Positions 22,118 through 32,804 of a stretch of DNA of 64,000 nucleotides are shown here, one piece after another. Numbering within the stretch: the stretch's first letter is position 1; every line of letters starts with the position of its first letter. Below the pieces are notes generated by a model that made no database searches, was not told the origin of the DNA, and saw nothing but the letters and a program-made list of their open reading frames with translations. The position numbers and the translations under genes are program-made. Source of the stretch: Aquarana catesbeiana (taxonomy: Eukaryota; Chordata; Amphibia; Anura; Ranidae); NCBI RefSeq assembly GCF_042186555.1, contig NC_133329.1, forward strand, positions 185,071,706 through 185,135,705, read 5' to 3'.

Positions 22118-23165
22118 ACTTATTTTCCCTGCAAGCTTTCTTTATTTTGTAAACAAAGGCTTGGTGAGCTAGTCTGTATGATGAGGCCACATTTTAGTGC
22201 ACTCAGAACACAATTAGAGATTTTTTGGATAAATTCTGGTATCTCTTTGGCAGACTTTGGATGGAAATGACAAAGTTTTGCACTGCAGTGAGCAAGCCTT
22301 ATGTGAAGAAGACAAATTATAGTATGCTCAGGCCAAGATTAACAATTTTTTTTTGGCTAAAGTCTGGTGTCTCTTTTTACAGACTTTGGATAAAAGTAAC
22401 AGGTGCAGAAAAATTGAGCTTTGAGTGTATGTGGTGCCTTCACCCCGTAACCTTCTAGAGGTACTCTTGGTGAAAGCAAGAATTGGCCCTGCTGTAACAA
22501 ATTTAAATTTGATGTACCTGTCAAACAGGTGTGTAAAAATTGGTCCTTGGGTGTTAATTGTGCCCATGAAACCTATACTAAAAATTACTTCAAGATAAGA
22601 TCAACACCCACAAAGCTAGGCAGCCTAGACAATCTTACAGAGACCCAGTGGATCGTGTACTGAAAAGCTCTCCATGTCTGTTTTTGCCCCCAGATAATCG
22701 TCCACCATATAATGCAGATGCTGCCAATGGGGCAGCCCCCTACTCCACCGCTCCTCCTTTGACCAACAGAAGCCTCAAAAGTAGCTTTTCCATGAGACTG
22801 TAACCTAATGGAAAGGCATTACATTAACTCCTCTTTAAGGTGTCCTTAAATATTTTATCCTGTGCTCCCTCTGCAAGGGCAGGGTGGGTTCTGAGAACTT
22901 TCCCCTTGTAACAGTGGTCAAAGAGGGTTGCCGACCAATAATGATTCTTATGCTTAATGCCAAAAATTCTCGGGTCCTTTTGCAGGCTTTGAAGAATAAG
23001 GGAGGTCATGCACCTCAAGTTTGCGGAGGCATGAGAAGCAGAGCCCTCGGGGTCACTGAGGATTACTCCTCTCAGCCACATAATACTCCCAAGGTTTCTG
23101 GGGACTGAAAACCATCTCCTCAGGTTTGAGATATGTCTTCCCCTGCTTCTATGCCTCCAAAACCA

Positions 23166-24205
23166 TCAAAATCCTCCTCCTTCTCCTCTTGTGTGTTCTG
23201 TGGCATCGCAAGAATGGTGTCTGCATAAAGCGGGCCTTAAGAGGAAAGGAAGTCCTGTTCCTCCTGCTGCTCTGCTTCGAGTGCCCTGTCCATAATGCCA
23301 CACAGAGTATGCTCCAGCAAGAAGAGGCATTGTGTCACTGATGCATGCAATGTCATGACTTACCATCCATGTCACCTCCTCAAATGGTGACAATAGAGTG
23401 ATTGCATCCTTTATCAGCAGCCATTGGTGTGGGGAAAAAAAGCTGAGCTGCCCTGAGCCTGTCCCTGTGCTCTGACAGGTACTCATTGACTTTCTCTACT
23501 GCATGTGCAGCTGCTGCAGCATTGCCAAAGTTGAGTTCCACCTGGTGGGCATGTCACAAATCAGGCGGTTTACGGGCAGGTGGAAATCCCACTGAATTTC
23601 AGCCAACTAAACACTGGTTGTGTATGACTGCCTGAAGTGGCTACAGACTCCTCTGGCCTGCTTTAGAAGATCTTGCAAACCTGGGTAACTGTTTAAGAAA
23701 TGCTGCACCACCAAATTGAGAACATGTGCCTGGCATGGCACATGTGTCAACTTATCCTATCGAAGGGCGGACAGAAGGTCAGTGCCATTATCGCACACCA
23801 CTATTCTTGGCTCAAGCTTCCATGGCATTAACTTCTGGGCCTGCCTCTTCAGAGCTGAAAGAATCTCTGCTCCGGTGTGGCTCCTGTCCCCTAGGCAGAC
23901 CAGCTGAAGCACTGCATGGCATCTCTTAGCCTGACTGGTTGAATGGCCCCTTGAATGCTTAGGGGGTACTGGTGGTTCATAGGACAGAAGAAGGCATGAA
24001 GAAAGGGGAGAAAGGGGTGTAGCTGACAGATCTCACATCATTATCACCAACTGTATAGAAATGTGGCGGCAAAAAAAGCTGTAGCACTGAGCCCTGTCCT
24101 ACAATCTTCCTAGTTGCAAGCAGAGTTACCTAGTGTGCTGTGAACTAAATATATCGTACCTGATCATGCTTGCTGGACCACGTGTCAGCAGTAATGTGGA
24201 CTTTG
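23166..24205 (-). pseudogene. hAT transposase catalytic core, heavily mutated
   Basis: Read on the minus strand from high to low coordinates: VHITADTWSSKHDQ (about 24164-24205, first catalytic aspartate), then after several stops QAHVLNLVVQHFL (about 23700-23745), CDMPTRWNSTLAML (about 23525-23570), and LLSPFEEVTWMVS (about 23370-23410) leading into a frame ending at 23166. The motif order is that of hAT transposases; stops and shifts are frequent, so it is long dead. It is a different family from the copy at 6219-19038. Confidence 0.7.
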
Positions 24206-24689
24206 TGGCTGACTGCCTTGCCCAATTATGCCAAAACATTGCCTTCCACATTATGGTACAGAGCTGGAATGGCCTTACATGCAAAAAAATGTGACTGAGA
24301 ACCTGCCATTGTGGTACAGCACATTCTGCAAATTCCCAGAAGGGGGCAGAATCCACCAGATGGAGGCAGGAGTTGTAAAGCCAGCAATTTGGACAAGCTG
24401 GAATTTAGAGGCTGGGCATGTGGGTGGCAGTGACTATATATTTGTTTTCACTGTAGAAGCTGGGGCAGAGAAATTTGTCAGCTATACTCTATAGCTGGTG
24501 TTGTGCTTCTGGCAGATATGTTGCAAGGACCTGTAACACCCTTTGCTATACTATCATCCCTGTCAGTGGAGGTTGCCGAGAGGGCATGGGATATTGCGGG
24601 GGTAGACATGAAAGGTCCCAGATAGCAAAGATAATTTGCCACACATTTATGGCAGTACTGAATTGTAAGTCTTGTTAACTTGCTGCACA

Positions 24690-25390
24690 TCTTCCCTGGC
24701 AAGTTCCTCTGTTTAATGAGTTTGCCCATGCTATCCAGCCACAACATGCAGTGGAGGTGGTGGACTGGCTTACTAAACCTTCCTCATCCTCCATCACACA
24801 AGCAGAGACAAGTGTGCAGTCCCCTGCAGTTGCCAGAGTGGATAAACCTACTTCCTTGTCCACATCTATTCCTGCCATAGCCCCAACAGCAGCCATTGAG
24901 GAGTCAGCTGAGTTATTTGACCACAGCATCAGCCACTTGATCCTTGATGATGCCCAGCCATTAGTGGATTCAGATGTTGGTTCTGAGGTTGAGGATGACA
25001 GGAACATGAGCCTAGAGAGAGGGAGGAACACTGGTGGACAAATTGGCATTCATGTTCCCCAAGCCGCAGCGTATTGCCAGGTTGTCTCCAGTGGTAATGA
25101 TGAAGATGGAGGAGATGGAGATGATGATGATGAGGTCACTGATGCGACTTGGGTGCCAGATAGAGCAGAGAAGGAAACTGAAGGTGAGGCGGCACAACCC
25201 CAAGGAGGCCGACATCAAGAAAGAGTAGAGAGCCTATTCCATCACATTCTGCAGCTGTTATCTCCTGGCCCACTCCTCAAAGCTCAGCTGTCTGGGCCTT
25301 TTTCAGCACATCTGCAGCAGATCGCACTGTTGCTATCTGCAAACTGTGTCTCAGGCAGATCAAACGTTGCAAAAACACCAACCATATGCA
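24690..25390 (+). pseudogene. hAT N-terminal region with BED zinc finger, opposite strand
   Basis: The plus-strand frame (24751-25473, open from about 24697) encodes VPLFNEFAHAIQPQHAVEVV, a Ser/Pro-rich linker and an acidic DDDDEVTDATWVP stretch. A shift in frame then gives a BED finger at 25290-25385: VWAFFSTSAADRTVAICKLC, with its C-x2-C pair and a final N-T-N-H. The fragment ends there. It faces the minus-strand catalytic core to its left, an arrangement impossible for a single intact transposase gene. Confidence 0.6.
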
Positions 25391-25510
25391 TATCATTGCA
25401 ATTTTTTTTGCCTTCATCAAGAGCATCTCTTTATGGTTACGGTGGGAAGGAGCCCCCGACACCCAAAGAGTAATTTTTCTGCACCTGTTTGACAGGTGCA
25501 TATCATTGCA

Positions 25511-25776
25511 ATTATTTTCGTTATTTGGGTCCGAACTTTCTTGGTGTTCAGAAGTTCTGGTGAGAACCGAACAGGGGTCTGTTTGGCCCATCCATAATGA
25601 TAAACCCTATGTCATTGCATAAAATAATTAATCTATCATACAAAAATTATTAGTTTCCATGAAACAACCCAGATAGCAAGCAATTGTGCTGTAAGTTTGA
25701 AAATTACTTGCTAAGCTATTGCTAGACTTGTCAGGTTTCACAAGTTTATTGCACATTTGCAGCAAGTCTGCTTTGC
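25511..25776. other. Unassigned stretch
   Basis: Follows the hAT composite. It contains direct repeats around GCAAGTCTGCTTTGCATGAC that also flank the next MITE on its far side. No coding or known repeat signal. Confidence 0.35.
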
Positions 25777-25784
25777 ATGACTCT

Positions 25785-26076
25785 ATGGGGTTGATTTACT
25801 AAAGGCCAATAGACTGTGCACCTTGCAAAGTGCAATTGCACTCTGCAAAGGCAGTTGCTCCAGAGCTTAGTAAATGATGTACCACTTCACTTTGCAAAGA
25901 ATACCCAATCACGTGCAAGGAAAATAAAAAAAATACATTTTTGCTTGCACATGATTGGTTGATGAAAGTCTTCAGAGCTTCTGCTCATTTACTAAGCTCT
26001 GGAGCAACTGCTCTTACAGAGTGCAACTGCACTTTGCAAAGTGCACAGTCTTTTTGCCTTTAGTAAATCAACCCCT
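25785..26076. mobile_element. hAT-type MITE with 8-bp target duplication
   Basis: Terminal inverted repeats GGGGTTGATTTACTAAAGGC and GCCTTTAGTAAATCAACCCC extend inward through GACTGTGCAC.TTGCAAAGTGCA, giving arms of more than 100 bp. The flanks ATGACTCT (25777-25784 and 26077-26084) are an exact 8-bp duplication, the hAT signature. It is 292 bp and non-coding. Confidence 0.85.
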
Positions 26077-26084
26077 ATGACTCT

Positions 26085-26934
26085 GCAAACATTCTGCAAG
26101 TCTGCTGCAAGTTCTGGTTCAGTTATATTGTGTAAGGCTGGGGTCACAGTAGAACACTCAGCGGCTCACAGCAGGAGTCCGGTGCGTCCCCATTCACTGT
26201 TTTAGGTCAGATTTAAGCCCAAATTTTTGCCTGAATTCAGACTGAAATGGACCAAAAGACGCACAGGACCTCCTGACATGCGAATTGGAATGTGGGGAAA
26301 CCCACATCCAATGCGTAACAGCTTGAACCCAGCCTAATGTTTTCATCATTGCTCCCTGCTGTGTGTAAGGTTTTTCTTTTAATTGATGCTGAGGCAGCCT
26401 TGGAATCACTTTGGGAGTGGTGTGCAGAGAGGTAACCATGAAATCTGATATAGAGTACAGGGAGGTAGAAATCAAATGAATAACAATAATATCCCATTGG
26501 TGTAGCACAGTTTGGAATGTTTAATTTTTCCTCGTTTAGATGCTGAGATTTAGCAGAAAATGTGTGTATTTAACGAGAGGTGGAAATAGAAACCTCAAAG
26601 ACCCGGTGCAATAAACCTGGTAGTTCCACCACTGTATAGAGGACTGCAAATCCCAGCAATACAGTAACAATGCAAAATACCACCAGCTATAGGGGGTGTA
26701 CACAGAGAGATGACTGTACTGTGTTGTAAAGAGACCCATGCATTGTGCTGTATACAGAGAGATCCCTTTCATGGTAAATAGGAGAAGGTGAATACTTTTG
26801 TCACCATCTATCCTGGGCTCACCTCCCACTACAGAGGTGTCAGGTCACATGACCTTTCTGGTCTAGGCATGCCTTATATCCCTGATAGTAAAGCAGAGAG
26901 ATTAGTGGAGGGTTCCCCCACTACTGCATACTAT
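26085..26934. other. Unassigned stretch
   Basis: No gene-like frame, repeat or RNA signal recognised. Short frames on both strands lack family features. Confidence 0.35.
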
Positions 26935-26990
26935 TACACTATTATATTATATTATATTATATTATATTATATTATATTATATTATTATAT
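26935..26990. repeat. (ATTAT)n microsatellite
   Basis: About ten uninterrupted copies of the pentamer TTATA/ATTAT. Confidence 0.95.
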
Positions 26991-27235
26991 TGACAGACTG
27001 CTTACATACATATTTGGTAAATCTGCATTTATACTGCCATCTCCTTCAAACTGAACATTGACTGACTGCTAACATGCATATTTGGTAAATCTGCATTTAT
27101 ACTGTTATCTCCTTCAAACTGAACATTGCCTGACTGCTTTCATGCATATTTGGTAAATCTGCGTTTATACTGCCATCTCCTTCAAACTGAACATTGACTG
27201 ACTGCTCACATGCATATTTGGTAAATCTGTTTGTC
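26985..27235 (+). repeat. L2 5'-region array, about 69-bp unit (divergent)
   Basis: About three and a half copies of a unit with TTGGTAAATCTGCATTTATA, then CTCCTTCAAACTGAACATTG and CTGACTGCT..CATGCATA. The same unit, with TTGGTAAACCTGCGTTTATA, forms the arrays at 50490-51120, 51490-51649 and 60072-60320. In each case the array is followed by the same CTGTTTGTCACC leader and then, except in the first 50 kb leader, by L2 coding sequence. It is therefore part of the L2 5' region. Confidence 0.75.
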
Positions 27236-27466
27236 ACCGCTGTTTCAACTCCATCTATAGCCATGCTCACATTATTTCAATGTTTATTTAGCTATTAAGT
27301 CTTACCTAAATTATGGGTTCCCTTATCTTTACAATGTTGGCCTCTTGGTCCTCTTGCAGTTTGATTTTGGTGTGAAAGTTTTGCTCTGCTAGCTGTGTGC
27401 CTAATATTACCTCCTGATTTATTAATTGCCAGATTCAACCCACACCCAACAGCACTATTTGCACTA

Positions 27467-27738
27467 ATTCAATAAGCTATGTAACAATAATAAACAAATA
27501 TGCATGAATGACTATCCCTCATTTAAAAAAAACTCCAAAAAATTCACTAATATGTGAAAATAAGTGAAACAGTGATGAAATGCGCTAATTCAAGAAGCTA
27601 AGCAGAAAAAATATGCATGAATGCCTATCCCTAATTAAAAAAAAAAACACAAAACAAAAATTGCAGTAATATGTGAAACAGTAATAAAGTGCACTAATTC
27701 AAGAAAAAGTTCATCTAATTCAACCAAAAAAAATGCAC
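27467..27738. repeat. A-rich tandem repeat inside the L2 leader
   Basis: Units begin GC(G/A)CTAATTCAA(G/T)AAGCTA and contain ATATGCATGAATG.CTATCCCT followed by an A-run. The block is nearly identical to 30920-31190 and 38205-38480. It replaces the TATA-containing part of the L2 leader found in the other two leader copies. I do not know the family. Confidence 0.6.
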
Positions 27739-27761
27739 ATACAGGGGGTTCTTCCAAAGAA

Positions 27762-30017
27762 GTGGCACTTCCGCTCATGCACCGCAGCAATTTGCACAAA
27801 GCAAACCACAGCAGACTGCAGGTGACCACATTTCCATATTATCTCACCTTCCTCTCTGAAACATGCACTCTTTACTTCTCCTCCTCTTCACAATTGCAGC
27901 CTCTCTCCTCAAACTCTTTTCTTCACCCTTCTGCTCCACCCCACTATTTTTACATATCACCCTCATTTCTCCCCTCCCCCTATTACTGCACTCATCAGCT
28001 CTTTCTAATTCTAAGCCCACTTGCTAACAAACCCCCCAGGATACTGAAGCATGTCCCCTCATACAAATCATATTCTCATATTACCTCCCTTACTCTTCTG
28101 CTTCTCCTAACCGCTGGAGATATTTCCCCAAACCCTGGGCCTCACTTATTTAACTGTACCGGACACACCCATCACCCTACACTCTCTGGCAGCCACCTTA
28201 TTAGTTTATCTCTCCCCCTGTCTTCCACCACCTTTCCCTCCAATCGCCTAACGATCACCTGTAGAAACTTTTGAAACTTCAACTCCTCTGTTCTGCTACT
28301 GACCACCTCTATGACAAAATCTCTCCCCTGTCCTGCCCCAACCAAGCCACGTCCATCTACAATAAATCCCTGTACTCCACCCTGGACAAGCTCACTCCCC
28401 TCACTACACACAGAATCAGGCCTTGGCTTCTACAACCCTGGCAAACAGATGACACTAAAATTCTCAGACGTATTCGCGCTCTTGAGTGTCTGTGGCACAA
28501 GACTAAGTCTCTCAAAGACTTCAACCAATACAAATCTGCCCGCCAAAAATACTATTTATTCCTCCACATTGCCAAGCAGACCTATTTTACAGCTCTTATT
28601 AACACCTTCTCATCCAGTCCCTGTAAACTCTTCTCTACCTTCAACTCTCTACTTCGTCCTCCACAGCCTCCATCCACGGACTCACTCACTGCCCAGGAAA
28701 TTGCTAGTCACTTCAAAAACAAGATTGATACAATCCGTGATGAAATCTCCATTCTACACGTATCTCCCCCAGCTAAGACCCCATGTCAACAGGTACAACT
28801 GACACTCCCCTTATTTAAATCTGCTACTACAGATGAAGTTGCTAAACTCCTTTCTATCACCCACCCAACCACCTGTCCCCTGGACCCTATACCCTCTCAA
28901 ATGCTACGGTCGCCCTCTAACTCCATCCTACACTTTCTTACCCACATCTTCAATCTCTCCCTCACCTCTGGCATCTTCCCACAATGCTCTAAAACATGCA
29001 CTGGTCACCCCCATACTTAAAAAGCCATCCTTGGACCCTTTTCCTCTAAACTCCTTGAATGCCTGGTTTACAACCAACTGGGTGACCACCTTATTAAAGT
29101 AAACTTCTTGATCCTCTTCAATCTGGATTTCACCCTCAACACTCCAAAGAAACTGCTCTTTTAAAAATCACAAATAACCTGCTAACTGCAAAAACCAACG
29201 GACACTATTCTGTACTCCTATTTCTGGACCTTTCAGCTGCCTTTGACATGGTTGACCACCCCCTCCTCCTCAAAAAACTTTAATCGCTCGGTCTCCGTGA
29301 CTGTGCTCTTCAGTGGTTCTCATTCTACCCATCCCAACGCACATTCAGTGTCACTTACAATTCTACTTCTTCCACTCCTCTTTCCTTCCCCGTCTGGGTC
29401 CCCCAAGGTTCTGTTCTTGGGCCTCTTTTATTTTCTTTATTTTCAATCTACACCTCTTCCCTGGGTCAGCTCAATATAATTTCTACGCTGATGACACACA
29501 AATCTATCTCTCCACCCCTCAACTCGCTCCATCAGTCTCCTCACGCATCACTAACTTACTAACCGACATATCTTTATGGATTTCACACCACTTCCTCAAA
29601 CTCAACTTGTCCAAAATGGAGCTTATAATATTTCCTCCCCCACGTGCCTCTCCACCTGTCTTATCTGTCAAGTGCAATGACACAACCATCCACCCATCCC
29701 CACATGTCAGGGTGCTAGGTGTTATCCTGGACTCTGAACTCTCCTTTAGGCCCCACATCCAATCACTTTCCAAAGCTTGCCGCCTCAACCTTCGCAACAT
29801 CTCTAAACTACCTCCCTTTCTAACCAATGAAACCACAAAGCTCCTGATTTACTCCATGGTTATCTCTCGCCTTGACTACTTCAACTCACTCCTCATTGGC
29901 TTACCTTTAAATAGACTATCCCCCCTTCAGTTCATCATAAATGCTGCCGCCAGACTCATCTTACAAACTCAGTGTCTGCCAATCCCTCCATTGGCTGCCA
30001 CTCACCCAATGAATTAA
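27762..30017 (+). pseudogene. L2 polyprotein remnants (leader peptide, truncated EN, RT)
   Basis: The first frame (27762-28274) has a leucine-rich hydrophobic stretch followed by AGDISPNPGP (about 28113-28142), a 2A-like motif common just before L2 endonucleases. The endonuclease is mostly deleted. The RT is spread over several frames: FLDLSAAFDMVDHP-type sequence near 29225-29260, VLGLFYFL near 29415-29440, and the YADDTQIYLS catalytic box near 29480-29515, then the C-terminal domain with LGVILDSELSFRPHIQSL (about 29715-29770) to a stop at 30017. Stops and shifts show that it is inactive. Confidence 0.85.
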
Positions 30018-30746
30018 ATTCAAAATACTAACAATAAGTTACAAAGTCATCCACAACTCTGCCCGCAGTTACATCACTAGCCTAGTCTCAAAATACCAAC
30101 CTAATCACCCTCTTCGTTCCTCCCAAGACCTCCTGCTCTCTAGCTCCTTCATCACCTCCTCCCATATCTGCCTCCAGGACTTCTCCCGGGCCTCGCCCAT
30201 CCTCTGGAATTCACTATCCCAATCTGTCAGACTGCCTCTAAATGTATCCACTTTTAGGCGATCCCTGAAAACCTTACTCTTCAGAGAAGCCTATCCTGGC
30301 TCCATCTAACAACTGCACTATTTTCTCCATTAGCTCATCCCCCACAGCTATTACGCTTTTGTATAACTTGACCCTCCCTCCTAGATTGTAAGCTCTAATG
30401 AGCAGGGCTCTCTGATTCCTCCTGTATTGAATTGTATTGTAATTGTACTGTCTGCCCTAATGTTGTAAAGCGCTGCGTAAACTGTCGGCACTATATAAAT
30501 CCTGTATAATAATAATAATAATAACTACTGGTTTCTCTATTGTGCTGTATTGGGCTTGGTCTATAAATGGCTAAATTTGCCTCCTACATTGTGTGCAATG
30601 TCTACCATTTCCTTCTTACATTCTGTTGATGTCTTCTGTAGCTTTATTTCTGGCTGGCTATTCTCTGCAATCTCTGTATGTATGCATCTGTTACCCATCA
30701 ATCTGAAAACACAACAGTTCCCATCATGGGACGCCCTGTGCATTTG

Positions 30747-30777
<31 letters not shown>

Positions 30778-31856
30778 AAAATGGTGCGCTAATTCAAGAA
30801 GCTATGCAGCAAAAATAGACAAATATGCATGAAGGACTATCCCTAAGTTCAACGACAAAAAAAAAAAAAGCAGTAATATGTGATAATATGTGATAATGTT
30901 GTAAAACAATGATAAATTGCACCAATTCAAGAAGCTATGTAACAATAATAAACAAATATGCATGAATGACTATCCCTCATTTAAAAAAAACTCCAAAAAA
31001 TTCACTAATATGTGAAAATAAGTGAAACAGTGATGAAATGCGCTAATTCAAGAAGCTAAGCAGAAAACATATGCATGAATGCCTATCCCTAATTAAAAAA
31101 AAAAAAAAAACACAAAACAAAAATTGCAGTAATATGTGAAACAGTAATAAAGTGCACTAATTCAAGAAAAAGTTCATCTAATTCAACCAAAAAAAATAAA
31201 AAATAATTTCAATCCTATATACACAATCCTTCATCCACAGTTGATCCAGAGGAAGGTGAAAAACCCCAGCAAAGCATACTCCAATTTGCTACAGCAGGGG
31301 AAAAAAATCCTTTCTGATCCCCTGAGAGTCGATAGGATTTTCCCTGGATCAAATTTACCTATAAATGTTAGTACCCAGTTACGGTATCTTACAAAAGTGA
31401 GTACACCCCTCACATTTTGTAAGGTCCACATTCTGTCCGCTCAAAATAAGGGTACTTTCACACTGAGGCATGCGGGCACTGGTGGTACAGCGGCACTAAA
31501 TATAGTGCTGCTTTACCGCCATTTTAGAGGTGCTATTCAGCCGCTAGCGGGGCGGTTTTAACCCCCGCTAGCAGCCAAAAAAGGTTTAAAGCGGCCCGAA
31601 AAGCGCTGCTGCAGTGGCGCTTTGCTGGCGGGTTTGCAGCGCTGTCCCATTGTTTTCAATGGGAAGGGGTGCTTTAGTAGTGGTAAATACACTGCTCCTA
31701 CAGCAATCAAAAGATGCGGCTTGCAGGACTTTTTTTGACCGCCCTGCAAGCGCACCACTCCAGTGTGAAAGCCCTCGGGGCTTTCACATTGGAGTGCATT
31801 GAGTGGCTCTTTCAAGGAGCTTTGCAGGTGCTATTTTTAGCACTTTAGCGCCTGCA
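29498..31856. repeat. 2.36 kb direct repeat, copy A (left of L1)
   Basis: Matches 36782-39141 nearly perfectly. Differences seen: one substitution (31705 against 38990), a 2-bp indel (about 30637 against 37920), and length changes in A-runs and AT/AAT runs. It contains the L2 3' half, A-rich repeats, the CR1 3' end, the left end of a Tc1 element and the left 407 bp of a Harbinger-like MITE, stopping exactly where the L1 begins. Confidence 0.95.
30785..31165. repeat. A-rich tandem repeat (about 130-bp units)
   Basis: Three units, each beginning GCGCTAATTCAAGAAGCTA or a variant, with ATATGCATGAA.G.CTATCCCT and poly-A runs. It merges on the right into the CR1 3' end. Also at 38064-38440. The 30524-30784 segment before it is unassigned and contains a second AAT run (30759-30775). 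Confidence 0.6.
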
Positions 31857-31863
31857 GATTTCA

Positions 31864-32073
31864 ATGTACCCTGACTTTTCACCTGAACTACAGAAGCGCA
31901 GGATGGAGTTTCTGAGTATCAAACGTAGCCTTCAAGTGTATGACATTACGTATGCGCTCCTCTACCCGGCTAGGCTTCGGGTAAATGCGCTGGGGGGTAG
32001 TCAGATATTTGAATCCCCAGAGAAAGCGCGAGCATGGTTGGAAGAAAAGAAAGATCAACTCTTGCCGAAATAA
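31864..32073 (+). pseudogene. L1 ORF1 protein, C-terminal fragment
   Basis: 69 codons, YPDFSPELQKRRMEFLSIKR followed by YALLYPARLRVNALG and FESPEKARAWLEEK. This is the C-terminal domain of L1 ORF1p, the RNA-binding chaperone of the L1 RNP; the PAKLRV-like block and the PEEA..WLE ending are characteristic. The trimerisation coiled coil and RRM are missing through 5' truncation. Confidence 0.85.
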
Positions 32074-32804
32074 AATAGGGGCTGCAAATTGGAATGTAAA
32101 TGTAAATCTAAATGAGGAAGGAAGAATATAATAGGATATAATTTATAAGTGTGGGGTGGGGGGTCTCACAGGGGTGCAAATAAATAAGATAGGTGTTTGT
32201 ACGGGTGTGAGATGGAGGGAGGGGAGAGGGAGTGGGGGGAGGGAGGGAGGATGGAGGGGAAGAAGGGTAGAGGTAGAGGAATGGGTGACGGTCATTAAAA
32301 AAGCCTACAAGGGGGACCTAGAGAGGTGGGGGGGGGAGGGGAGGGATGGGGGAGGAGGGTAAAGGTGGGTAAGGATTATAATAGGAAAATACAAAAAGGG
32401 CACGATTGCACTTTAAAAAGAAAAAGAAGAATATTTTCTCCTCAAAGCCACACTGAATGCACTTGTAAATTATAGATAGTCATGGTAAATATGTATTTCA
32501 CGTATAGTATATATGAGTCTTTTAAATTTGTAGTCACTAAAATAAATAAATGGTGGAATGGGGAAAAGCCCTCCTATCAGTAGAGATAAGTATTCTAGGT
32601 AATTGGGTATGGGAGGCGTTAGGGAGAGAACCCAGTGGTGGGGAAATAGGTTCCCCCCTTTTTTTTTTTTTTTTTTTTTTTTTTGTTGCTCCCTTATTTT
32701 TCAGTATTCTACTTCTCTCACCTTTTTGTGGTGGTAGTTTACCCGCCATGTATTGCTACTACTCCCGCTAACTTAGATTTCCCGTTTATAAATATAAGTA
32801 ATAA

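Larger units (their letters stand above)
22399..25510. mobile_element. Degenerate hAT-related composite with inverted arms
   Basis: The left arm at about 22399-22530 (ACAGGTGCAGAAAAATTGAG..., then CCCGTAACC, then CTCTTGGTGAA) is inverted at about 25386-25500. Between the arms are hAT transposase fragments on opposite strands. The inverted arms may be the element's subterminal sequence or reflect two copies joined head to head. Region 22118-22398 shows nothing recognisable beyond short repeats of the motif GACTTTGGAT. Confidence 0.45.
27236..30523 (+). mobile_element. L2-clade LINE, copy 1 (defective)
   Basis: Leader 27236-27466, interrupted by an A-rich repeat 27467-27738, resumes at TGCACATACAGGGGG (27732). 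Coding remnants follow, then a 3' tail with AAAGCGCTGCGTAAACTGTC and ATATAAAT, ending in an (AAT)n run at 30509-30523. Such 3' ends with a short microsatellite are typical of L2 elements. Against copy 2 (60653-64000), 670 bp corresponding to 61086-61755 are missing at about 28190, removing most of the endonuclease. Confidence 0.85.

Noticed and set aside
29519..29836. 105-codon minus-strand frame, repeated at 36803-37120 and near 63217
   Set aside because: It is the antisense shadow of the L2 C-terminal domain, conserved only because the L2 copies are related.
31558..31815. Minus-strand frame repeated at 38843-39100
   Set aside because: Lies inside the Harbinger-like MITE and its duplicated copy; non-coding.
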